NCBI GenBank assembly: GCA_030040295.1
Contig: JASHTZ010000775.1
Location: 1 to 7,282, forward strand
Source: Terriglobia bacterium
GTDB taxonomy: Bacteria > Acidobacteriota > Terriglobia > UBA7540
DNA length: 7,282 nt
Reading direction: 5' to 3'
Shown: positions 1 through 6,021 of the stretch, in pieces
Layout: each line of letters opens with the position of its first letter
Position numbering within the stretch: the first letter of the stretch is position 1
The notes under the pieces: model-generated
What the model was told of the DNA's origin: nothing
The model's database searches: none
The model's input: only the letters and a program-made list of their open reading frames with translations
Position numbers and translations under genes: made by a program

Positions 1-365
1 AGTACGCGCTCACCTACCCGGATCGGCTGGGCATAAAGGATCAGGGATTGGTCCTGGACCTTATCGCCGCTCGCCGCCTGCATTTTGGGAAACCCGATAC
101 TCGGCGATTTCCCAGTCTGGATTTGGCGCGTCAAGCTTTGGCACAGGGCGGAATCATGCCCTGTGTATTGAATGCAGCGGATGAAGTGGCGGTTGAGGCC
201 TTTTTGCAGAAGCGCCTGCGGTTTTCTTCGATTCCAAGGTTGATCGAAGAGGTGATGCGCCAAATGCATTCATATGGACCGACCCATTCCCTGGAAGATG
301 TACTGGCCGGAGATCAGGAAGCCCGCCGCCGGGCGGGGCAGGTGGTTGAGGCAATTTTGTCCTAG
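1..365 (+). CDS. dxr: 1-deoxy-D-xylulose 5-phosphate reductoisomerase, C-terminal part (5' end outside window)
   Basis: This is the last 120 codons of Dxr (IspC), read from position 3 to the TAG at 363-365. Dxr is the cytoplasmic NADPH-dependent enzyme that converts DOXP to MEP, the committed step of the non-mevalonate isoprenoid pathway. The visible part opens with YALTYPDRL, the conserved segment leading into the C-terminal helical domain. It continues through the RFPSLDLARQAL and GGIMPCVLNAADEVAVEAFL segments, which are typical of the Dxr C-terminal domain. The catalytic and NADPH-binding parts lie upstream of the window, so the integrity of the whole gene cannot be judged. rseP starts 15 nt after the stop, so the two are very likely cotranscribed. 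The family call is firm because the tail aligns with the canonical Dxr pattern without gaps. Confidence 0.95.
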   Translation, partial: YALTYPDRLGIKDQGLVLDLIAARRLHFGKPDTRRFPSLDLARQALAQGGIMPCVLNAADEVAVEAFLQKRLRFSSIPRLIEEVMRQMHSYGPTHSLEDVLAGDQEARRRAGQVVEAILS

Positions 366-380
366 GGAGATGTTTCCCTT

Positions 381-1706
381 ATGTTGGGGAACTTTATAAC
401 AGGCGCGGTGGTAGTGGTCGTAGTCCTTGGGGTTATGATCTTTCTCCACGAGTTGGGGCATTTCGTGGCAGCGAAATCATTTGGTGTTCGCGTTTTGGTT
501 TTCTCTTTGGGATTTGGAAAAACACTCCTTCACATTCAACATGGAGACACGGATTACCGCATCAGTGCGTTGCCGTTCGGTGGCTACGTCAAAATGGCGG
601 GAGACGATCCTTCCGACTCGCGGAAGGGGGAAGAAGGGGAGTTTCTCTCCCAGCCCCGCTGGCGGCGTCTTGTCATCGTGGTGATGGGACCCGTGATGAA
701 CGTGCTGCTGGCCGTCGCGGTTTTGACCGGGCTGTATAAGGTTCATTTCCAACGTCCTGAGTACCTTGACCAGCCTGTTCGCATTGGAGATGTCGACGCC
801 GGTTCGCCGGCTGCACAAGCCAACATCCATCCTGGTGATCTGATCCTCCGTTTCGGGTCGGAGGAAAACCCCAAGTGGGAAGATGTTGAGTTTAAGATTA
901 TAACCAGCGCCAATGAAGCCTTTCCGCTGGAAATCGAGCGGAACGGGGAAATCGTGAAGACCACCCTGACGACAACTGCCGCCGGCGCGGACCGGGAAGG
1001 TTATGCCGGATGGGAGCCAACCGCACCGGGCATCCTCGATTCTGTCGAGCCGGGGCTTCCCGCGGAGAAGGCAGGCCTAAAGCCGGGTGACGAGATCGTG
1101 GGAATCGACGGCCGCAAGGTTTTCTATTTCCCGGATATTGTGCACGCAATCCAAAACTGCAATGGCAAGCCCTTGAACTTGGAAGTAGCCCGGCAGGGGC
1201 GCGATTTTCAAGTTTCACTTCAGCCTGTTTTCCGCGACATGATGGGAGAAAAGCGCTGGTGGGTCGGGTTTCGGTTCGAGGACGGTATTGTCGTCCTCCA
1301 CTTGTCCTGGGTGCAAGCGCTCAAAACTTCCTTGGATGACAATGTTCGAAATTGCGTGGTCACCTTTGACGTACTGGGGAAAATCCTGACGCGACGCATG
1401 TCAGCCCGTACACTTTCCGGCCCCATTGGAATCGCGCAAATGTCTGAGAAGGCTTACCGAGAGGGGTTTTCGGAGCTGCTTTTCCTCGTTTCGTTCATCA
1501 GTTTGCAATTGGGGATTTTCAACCTGCTACCCATTCCTGTCCTTGACGGTGGCGCGATCCTGCTCTTGCTCGTGGAAGGACTAATGCGGCGGGACCTGAG
1601 CCTGGAGGTCAAGGAGCGATTCTTGCAGGTGGGAATCGTGTTCCTCCTCCTTCTTGCTGCATTTGCGATGTATAATGACTTAGTGAAGACGTTTCGACCC
1701 TATTAG
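381..1706 (+). CDS. rseP: RIP metalloprotease RseP (site-2 protease family)
   Basis: A 441-residue intramembrane zinc metalloprotease, close in length to E. coli RseP (450). Family members cut membrane-anchored anti-sigma factors and clear signal-peptide remnants in the inner membrane. Visible features in order are an N-terminal membrane helix carrying HELGH (zinc ligands H23 and H27, catalytic E24), the FGGYVKMAGDD segment at 66-76, and a second hydrophobic segment near 97-117 (VMGPVMN). Two PDZ domains follow, at about 131-200 (GSPAAQANIHPGD) and 218-285 (GLPAEKAGLKPGD). After them come SGPIGIA at 346-352, NLLPIPVLDG at 381-390 with the third zinc ligand D389, and a last helix near 408-430. 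The ATG has an AGGGAGA ribosome site ending about 10 nt upstream. It sits directly behind dxr and ahead of ispG, an arrangement that suggests one transcript. The substrate, perhaps an anti-sigma factor, cannot be told from the window. Confidence 0.96.
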   Translation: MLGNFITGAVVVVVVLGVMIFLHELGHFVAAKSFGVRVLVFSLGFGKTLLHIQHGDTDYRISALPFGGYVKMAGDDPSDSRKGEEGEFLSQPRWRRLVIVVMGPVMNVLLAVAVLTGLYKVHFQRPEYLDQPVRIGDVDAGSPAAQANIHPGDLILRFGSEENPKWEDVEFKIITSANEAFPLEIERNGEIVKTTLTTTAAGADREGYAGWEPTAPGILDSVEPGLPAEKAGLKPGDEIVGIDGRKVFYFPDIVHAIQNCNGKPLNLEVARQGRDFQVSLQPVFRDMMGEKRWWVGFRFEDGIVVLHLSWVQALKTSLDDNVRNCVVTFDVLGKILTRRMSARTLSGPIGIAQMSEKAYREGFSELLFLVSFISLQLGIFNLLPIPVLDGGAILLLLVEGLMRRDLSLEVKERFLQVGIVFLLLLAAFAMYNDLVKTFRPY

Positions 1707-1821
1707 GGGCATTGGGAAGTGTTCAGAGGTTCGAAGCGACCAACAAGTGGGCAACCCTTCAAGTGGAGGGGAATAACGGTTTTTGGCCCAGCTTTGATTG
1801 CTAACCGTTCGCCATTTTGAC

Positions 1822-1828
1822 AAAGGAG
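1822..1828 (+). promoter_or_regulatory. Ribosome binding site that sets the ispG GTG start
   Basis: AAAGGAG lies 5 nt before the GTG at 1834-1836, a strong Shine-Dalgarno match at good spacing. The in-frame TTG at 1798 has no comparable site and would add 12 residues unlike the IspG N-terminus, so the GTG is preferred. Confidence 0.75.
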
Positions 1829-1833
1829 CTTAC

Positions 1834-3009
1834 GTGAACTTTAGCGACACCGAATTTTTTCCATCCCGGCGAAAGACTCGCCCGGTAAAGGTCGGACGCC
1901 TTACAGTCGGCGGCGATGCAGCAATTGCCGTCCAATCCATGACCAAGACAGACACACGCGAGGTGGAGAAAACCGTCGAACAGATCCACCAGATGGAAGC
2001 CGCAGGATGCGAAATTGTTCGTCTCGCGGTGCCCGATTTGGAAGCTGCCAAGGCGCTTCCTGAAATCCGCAGGCGCTGCCCTGAGTCCATTCTCGTTTCA
2101 GATATTCATTTTCAATACAAATTTGCGTTGATGGCGCTCGACGCGGGGATCGATAAGCTCCGCATCAATCCCGGTAACATCGGCGATGCTGAAAAGGTTC
2201 GCATGGTGGTTCGGCGCGCTCAGGAACAAAATGTTCCCATCCGCATTGGCGTGAATGCAGGTTCACTTGAACGCCGGCTGCTGGAAAAATACGGCTATCC
2301 CACGCCTGAAGCGATGGTGGAAAGCGCCCTATACCACATTCAAATTTTGGAGGAGTTGGGCTTTACGGACACTATCGTCTCCCTCAAAGCATCCAACGTA
2401 AAATTGACGGTCGCAGCTTACCGGCTCCTCTCTAAACAGGTGGATTACCCTCTGCACTTGGGAATTACCGAAGCCGGCACTCAGTTTTCAGGCACCGTCA
2501 AGTCGTGCGTGGGCATGGGGATGCTCCTGGCGGAAGGAATTGGGGATACTATCCGGGTTTCCCTCGCTACTGATCCCGTGGAGGAAGTGCGCGTGGCTTT
2601 TGAGCTGCTGAAGTCGCTCGAGCTGCGCAGTCGCGGGCCTGTGGTAATTGCCTGCCCGACCTGCGGGCGGCTGGAAGTTGACCTCTTCAAAATTGCCGGC
2701 GAAATTGAGCAAGCCACTAAGCACATTAAGACCCCCATCAGCCTGGCGGTAATGGGTTGTGCGGTCAATGGGCCCGGCGAAGCGCGCGAAGCTGACCTGG
2801 GTGTTGCCGCAGGGCGCGGAAACGGGATGATTTACCGCGAAGGGAAGGCCATCCGGCGCGTTAAAGAAGAAGAGATTGTCTCTGCGTTGCTGGAAGAAGT
2901 TGAACGATTCATCTCGGACAAGGCCTCTGGCGTCAATACGGCCCCTCCTGAAATTGAAGTTAATCCTGAGCCCGCGTCCGCGCAGACCCCGCTGGTGGCA
3001 ATTAAGTAG
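1834..3009 (+). CDS. ispG: (E)-4-hydroxy-3-methylbut-2-enyl-diphosphate synthase (IspG/GcpE)
   Basis: A 391-residue protein from the GTG start. IspG is a cytoplasmic [4Fe-4S] enzyme of the MEP pathway that reductively opens ME-cPP to HMBPP. The N-terminal barrel shows VGGDAAIAVQSMTKTDT and the conserved LRINPGNIG. The C-terminal cluster domain shows ACPTCGR and MGCAVNGPGE. These give cluster ligands C274, C277 and C309 and the fourth ligand E316, with the same spacing as C270/C273/C305/E312 of the E. coli enzyme. There is no large insertion between the domains, so this is the short bacterial form rather than the long plant/chlamydial form. A proline- and glutamate-containing tail of roughly 20 residues follows the fold and looks disordered. 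The gene begins 127 nt after rseP. It is the second MEP enzyme in the cluster with dxr. Confidence 0.97.
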   Translation: MNFSDTEFFPSRRKTRPVKVGRLTVGGDAAIAVQSMTKTDTREVEKTVEQIHQMEAAGCEIVRLAVPDLEAAKALPEIRRRCPESILVSDIHFQYKFALMALDAGIDKLRINPGNIGDAEKVRMVVRRAQEQNVPIRIGVNAGSLERRLLEKYGYPTPEAMVESALYHIQILEELGFTDTIVSLKASNVKLTVAAYRLLSKQVDYPLHLGITEAGTQFSGTVKSCVGMGMLLAEGIGDTIRVSLATDPVEEVRVAFELLKSLELRSRGPVVIACPTCGRLEVDLFKIAGEIEQATKHIKTPISLAVMGCAVNGPGEAREADLGVAAGRGNGMIYREGKAIRRVKEEEIVSALLEEVERFISDKASGVNTAPPEIEVNPEPASAQTPLVAIK

Positions 3010-3198
3010 ACGCGGCTAGGCCAGCTTGCCTGAACCCACCCAACCGCAGGTTCATGCAGGTTTAATCATGCCGCCAATCTCTCAAGAGTGTCATTCCAAG
3101 TAGCCGCAGGTGACGAAGGATTCCCTATGGCATCGAAAATATTTAGGGCGAGATTCATCGCTGCCCTCAGAATACCAGTAGTGTGACCTCAAAGGCCC

Positions 3199-3238
3199 AG
3201 TGCTACAATAAGTTAACAAATATAATATAAGTAACACT
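3199..3238. repeat. AT-rich inverted repeat between ispG and ribF
   Basis: AGTGCTAC at 3199-3206 faces GTAACACT at 3231-3238 across a 24-nt loop made almost only of A and T, which contains a perfect TATAAT at 3221-3226. On the minus strand the single mismatch becomes a G-U pair, giving an 8-bp stem. It lies just beyond the ribF stop. No uridine run follows the stem, so it is not a standard intrinsic terminator, and no good -35 box precedes the TATAAT. Its role is unknown. A transcription end for the convergent genes, or simply AT-rich spacer, are both possible. Confidence 0.35.
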
Positions 3239-3244
3239 AGAAGT

Positions 3245-4231
3245 TCAATTTGCCGTCGAGGATCCGATGAGGGGACGCGCCGGAAGGGGGTGGTGCCGGT
3301 AGCGCTTCAATAAACGGAAAAATTTTACCGAGCGACGTGCGTCTTCTTGGATTTGAATCTTGAGAATAGCAGGGTTTGGAAACTTCATCTCATCGCGGAG
3401 CCGGAATAGAAATTCGATCTCCATATCCATTACATCGATTTCTCCGGAATGCGCAAGCAGGAACGTCTCTACGGTCAAGCGATGGTCCCCAAAAGTCGGC
3501 TTGAATCCCACATTGGTAACGGAATCGTAGGAGATGCCGCCCAAAAATGTGCGGGTGACGTAGACCCCAATCTTGGGCAGTTGTTCCTCGATAGGTGCAA
3601 GATTGAGCGTCGGAACCGTATGTTTACGGCCGACCCCCAATCCTGCAACAATCGGCCCGCGGGACGAAAATGGCCGTCCCAGGAGCCGTTGCGCTTTGTG
3701 GACCTGGCCGTCGGTCAGGAGTTCCCGGATGCGCGTGCTTGAAACGCGGTCGCCACGGATCCGGAGCATGGGCAATATCTCCACGCGGAACCCCTCCTGA
3801 TTTCCCAGGGCTTCAAGAATCTCCGTATCGCCTGATTGCCGGTAACCGAAGCGAAAATTCGGCCCCACATGAACCGATGAGGCGTGCAGGGGATCCACCA
3901 GGACGCGACGTACAAATTCGAGCGGCGATTGGTGCGCAAGCTCCCGCGTAAACGGCAGGACCACCAGGACGTCGATTCCCGTGGCGGCAATCAACTCAAT
4001 TTTTCGCGCCAGGGGCGTTAGGACTTTGGGGGCATGATCGGGCGCGAGAATTTTGATGGGGTGAGGCTCGAAAGTAACCGCCACGGCTAAGGAGCCCTGA
4101 GGCCGCGCCACTTCCACCACGCGACGAAGCAGTCTCCGGTGCGCCAGGTGAACACCGTCAAAGTTGCCGATGGTCACCACGCTGGGGGCCGACCGTTCAC
4201 CAAGTTCACAAAGTTGATGAATGATGCGCAT
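3245..4231 (-). CDS. ribF: Bifunctional riboflavin kinase / FAD synthetase
   Basis: A 328-residue cytoplasmic enzyme that phosphorylates riboflavin to FMN and adenylylates FMN to FAD. The length fits prokaryotic RibF (about 310-330). The N-terminal nucleotidyltransferase half shows GNFDGVHLAH at 22-31, FEPHP at 54-58, VGPNFRFG at 122-129 and SSTRIR at 164-169. The C-terminal kinase half shows GVGRKHTVPTLN, with the Mg-ATP motif PTLN at 207-210. NVGFKPTFG follows at 240-248, then E255 in VETFLL, the expected catalytic base, and LRDEMKFP near 278-285. Both activities therefore look intact. One oddity is that the HxGH signature reads HLAH (A30). The ATG has only a poor ribosome site, and the only alternative before the upstream stop is a CTG adjacent to it. 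It is last in a minus-strand set, 77 nt after the hydrolase gene, and probably cotranscribed with it. Confidence 0.96.
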   Translation of the reverse strand: MRIIHQLCELGERSAPSVVTIGNFDGVHLAHRRLLRRVVEVARPQGSLAVAVTFEPHPIKILAPDHAPKVLTPLARKIELIAATGIDVLVVLPFTRELAHQSPLEFVRRVLVDPLHASSVHVGPNFRFGYRQSGDTEILEALGNQEGFRVEILPMLRIRGDRVSSTRIRELLTDGQVHKAQRLLGRPFSSRGPIVAGLGVGRKHTVPTLNLAPIEEQLPKIGVYVTRTFLGGISYDSVTNVGFKPTFGDHRLTVETFLLAHSGEIDVMDMEIEFLFRLRDEMKFPNPAILKIQIQEDARRSVKFFRLLKRYRHHPLPARPLIGSSTAN

Positions 4232-4244
4232 CAGGCAGGCCCAA

Positions 4245-4304
4245 TCGTGATGTCAAAAGTGAAGGTGGCGGCAGACATCGAATATCAGATTTCGCCCATC
4301 ACGA
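4245..4304. repeat. Inverted repeat in the spacer before ribF
   Basis: TCGTGATG at 4245-4252 and CATCACGA at 4297-4304 are perfect 8-bp complements 44 nt apart. They fill most of the 77-nt spacer between the hydrolase stop and the ribF start. In the ribF transcript they could pair and bring the two genes' ends together, or form an RNA processing or attenuation structure. The spacer is too short for a conventional FMN riboswitch aptamer, and I see none of its conserved blocks. An 8-bp match over this distance may be chance. Confidence 0.3.
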
Positions 4305-4308
4305 CCCT

Positions 4309-5067
4309 CTAGAAATCCAATTCTAATCCATCATAAGCCAATTGGACATGCCCGGGGAGGGCAGAGTTGGTCGATTCGTGCCCAAGGTCATGCGCGATAT
4401 GCGTGAAAAACGCACGTCGCGGCTTCACACGTTCAACCATGGCCAAAGCCTGGGTGAGGGTAAAGTGAGTGGGGTGGGGTTTAATGCGAAGCGCGTCGAT
4501 GATGAGGGTCTGGAGTCCTTCCAGCAGTGGAAAGCTGGATTCTGGAATTTCGCTGACGTCCGTCAGATAAGCCGTGTCACGAAACCGATATCCCAGAATC
4601 GGCAGATTTCCGTGCAAGAGCGGTACCGGGATCATGTTCAGGCCCCATAAATCAAACGGCCCTTCGACCACATGAGGATCCAGCCTGCCCACGCCTCCGT
4701 ACGCGTAATCTCCATTAAAGATGTATGCGAAGGTGGAACGAATCGTAGCCATGCAGCGCGCATCCCCGTATATGGGAATGGGTGCCTGTTGCCGGAAATA
4801 ATACACGCGGGTGTCATCCAGGCCCAGAATGTGGTCAGCATGTGCGTGAGTAAAAACCGCGGCATCCAGGCGGGTCAACCCCTCGCGCATGGCCTGGATG
4901 CGAAAGTCAGGCGAGGTGTCGACCAGCACCCTCCGGCCGTCATAATCAAGAAGGATGGAAGGCCGCGTGCGCTTATCGCGCAAATCGGAGGAGGTACAAA
5001 CCTCGCATTGACAAGCAAGGATGGGAACTCCTGTGGACGTCCCGGTGCCGAGGAAATGGAGTTTCAT
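4309..5067 (-). CDS. PhnP-like metallo-beta-lactamase-fold hydrolase (probable cyclic phosphodiesterase)
   Basis: A 252-residue cytoplasmic metal-dependent hydrolase of the MBL fold, PhnP branch. It opens with FLGTGTSTGVP at 5-15, followed by a CxCxxC cluster (C19, C21, C24) that binds a structural zinc in PhnP. The metal-binding HxHxDH is THAHADHILGLDD (H74, H76, D78, H79). Further ligands are H152 in LLHG, D170 in YLTD and H223 in FFTHIAHD. All expected metal ligands are present, so it should be active. PhnP opens phosphoribosyl 1,2-cyclic phosphate in phosphonate breakdown. No other phn gene is visible here, so the true substrate could be another cyclic phosphate or nucleotide, and I give no symbol. 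Its ATG lies inside the stop of the upstream DUF1844 gene (ATGA, 4-nt overlap) with AAAGGG just before it, so translation is probably coupled. Confidence 0.88.
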   Translation of the reverse strand: MKLHFLGTGTSTGVPILACQCEVCTSSDLRDKRTRPSILLDYDGRRVLVDTSPDFRIQAMREGLTRLDAAVFTHAHADHILGLDDTRVYYFRQQAPIPIYGDARCMATIRSTFAYIFNGDYAYGGVGRLDPHVVEGPFDLWGLNMIPVPLLHGNLPILGYRFRDTAYLTDVSEIPESSFPLLEGLQTLIIDALRIKPHPTHFTLTQALAMVERVKPRRAFFTHIAHDLGHESTNSALPGHVQLAYDGLELDF

Positions 5068-5507
5068 TGCCCTTTGCGTGTCTGGCGCTTTTGCAATTCC
5101 ACGAACGTCATTCGCAACTCATAAAGAACCTCTTCAAGGAGGCGCGACTCGCCTCCTGTCAGGTTCCCTTTGGTCTTTTCCTGCAACACCTCGAGCAGGT
5201 CGATGGTGCGCTGGGCATTCACCATATCGGGTGGAATGCGTTCACCCCCAGGCCCGGGCATCAAGCCGAGCTGAAACATGGTGGTGGTGCTGAGATAGGA
5301 GACCAGAGTCTCGAATCCGGAAGGTTCGTCGGATGGGCCACCCTCAAAAGGACTGGCCGCGTCTTGCCATGCCCCCTGGTCATGCGGAGGAGGTGTTTCG
5401 GGCTTTTTCGCTTCGGGTGGACTCTGTGCGCGGGGAGAGCCTTCCACCGTGAAAGCTCGACGATCAACCACTTTGAACCCAGAGGGTCCATCTTTCTCAT
5501 CTGCCAT
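5064..5507 (-). CDS. DUF1844 family protein
   Basis: A 147-residue protein with two parts. Residues 1-62 are rich in proline, glutamate and charged residues and are probably disordered. Residues 64-137 match DUF1844: FETLVSYLSTTTMFQLGLMP, then NAQRTIDLLEVLQEKTKGNLT, then EESRLLEEVL-type helix and ELRMTFVEL. This region should form a small helical bundle. The family's function is unknown. There is no signal peptide or membrane segment. I chose the ATG at 5505-5507 because GAGG precedes it by 6 nt. The frame stays open to an ATG at 5645, but those extra 46 residues resemble no family sequence and look like translated leader. Its stop overlaps the start of the hydrolase gene by 4 nt, and ribF follows, so it probably heads a three-gene transcript. 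Confidence 0.85.
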   Translation of the reverse strand: MADEKDGPSGFKVVDRRAFTVEGSPRAQSPPEAKKPETPPPHDQGAWQDAASPFEGGPSDEPSGFETLVSYLSTTTMFQLGLMPGPGGERIPPDMVNAQRTIDLLEVLQEKTKGNLTGGESRLLEEVLYELRMTFVELQKRQTRKGQ

Positions 5508-5513
5508 GGAATG

Positions 5514-5517
5514 CCTC
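5514..5517 (-). promoter_or_regulatory. Ribosome binding site that sets the DUF1844 start
   Basis: On the minus strand GAGG lies 6 nt before the ATG at 5505-5507. This favours the 147-residue product over the 193-residue reading from 5645. Confidence 0.6.
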
Positions 5518-5679
5518 GTGTTGCTGGGGATTGCGCTTCGGCGCGACGGCGAGCCGCGTGAAACGTTCGACCGAGTGGCTTCCGTGCAGTTGATTGCGTT
5601 CGTGCCTTGGACTCCCTTGAAGAGTGGCGCGAACCACGCCCGCACGCCGGTCAGAATCTACCTCAATCCCTGATTAGTC

Positions 5680-5708
5680 AGTGTAGCAACAAACAGAAAA
5701 ACCAACAA
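5680..5708 (-). promoter_or_regulatory. Candidate sigma-70-type promoter for the DUF1844-hydrolase-ribF set
   Basis: On the minus strand TTGTTG (5703-5708) and TACACT (5680-5685) are separated by 17 nt. They match the -35 and -10 consensus at 3 and 4 of 6 positions. Transcription from here would give a leader of about 165 nt before the DUF1844 ATG. The match is weak and the position is plausible only because it is upstream of the first gene. Confidence 0.22.
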
Positions 5709-5830
5709 GCCCACCTCGACCCGATTTGGTTGTTCTGCCTGAACTTCATCGGCGGGGGGAGGCGCTGTGGCGATGCCATCTTGCTCCATGTCCGGTCGCG
5801 GCCCTGCAAAGGTGTGAAAAGATAAAAGAT

Positions 5831-5921
5831 CTCACGTAGAGGCGCCAAAACACAAAGTTGCGCAGGGCAAAAATGCTTTGTCTTCCTGGCGGTCCTTTGC
5901 GCCTTGGCGCCTTTGCGTAAG
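5831..5921. repeat. Imperfect palindromic repeat with 27-nt arms (REP/MITE-like)
   Basis: The arm at 5831-5857 matches the reverse complement of 5895-5921 at 21 of 27 positions, with a 9-nt perfect core AGGCGCCAA (5840-5848 against 5904-5912). All six differences are transitions, and two become G-U pairs in a plus-strand RNA, so 23 of 27 positions could pair. A spacer of 37 nt separates the arms and can form an inner stem (ACAAAG 5852-5857 with CTTTGT 5876-5881) as an alternative. The right arm carries the CTTTGCGCC...CCTTTGCG wording that I know from dispersed non-coding repeats in environmental bacterial genomes. It contains no transposase, so it would be a non-autonomous or structural repeat. 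A copy count cannot be made from one window. Confidence 0.65.
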
Positions 5922-6021
5922 GTGTTTTTCTGCCACTCTTGCGCATTCCCTCCACGGCTTGGTAGATTACTGGCTCATGCTTGAGTGTTGACGTTCACCT
6001 CAGGCGGAAGAATCGAGAACC

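Larger units (their letters stand above)
5508..6021. other. Divergent intergenic region between DUF1844 and mazG
   Basis: This stretch of about 510 bp separates minus-strand and plus-strand transcription units. It holds the DUF1844 leader and a weak minus-strand promoter candidate. Its main structured element is the palindromic repeat at 5831-5921. About 100 bp before mazG contain a poor plus-strand promoter match (TTGCGC at 5939, TAGATT at 5963, 18 nt apart). Open frames here are short, differ from any family I recognise and lack convincing ribosome sites, so I see no gene. An ATG at 5977 in the mazG frame is closed by TGA after four codons. Confidence 0.6.

Noticed and set aside
1744..1766. 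Direct repeat CAAGTGG, two copies 16 nt apart, in the rseP-ispG spacer
   Set aside because: Two 7-mers are within chance expectation, and there is no promoter context to make them an operator.
1775..1809. Inverted repeat AACGGTT / AACCGTT before ispG
   Set aside because: Seven bases with a 21-nt loop is too weak to call a terminator or operator, and no uridine run follows.
1798..1833. TTG start for ispG at 1798
   Set aside because: It lacks a good ribosome site, while the GTG at 1834 has AAAGGAG 5 nt upstream and gives a normal N-terminus.
4232..4308. FMN riboswitch before ribF
   Set aside because: The 77-nt spacer is shorter than the aptamer and lacks its conserved blocks.
5067..5561. Long plus-strand open frame opposite DUF1844
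   Set aside because: It is antisense to a recognisable family, its product resembles nothing, and it is explained as a shadow of the coding strand.
5508..5645. N-terminal extension of the DUF1844 protein from an ATG at 5645
   Set aside because: The 46 extra residues resemble no family sequence, and a GAGG ribosome site points to the ATG at 5505-5507.
5989..5991. In-frame TGA upstream of mazG as a selenocysteine codon
   Set aside because: No SECIS-like hairpin is evident and MazG proteins are not selenoproteins. A non-standard start or a sequence error is simpler.
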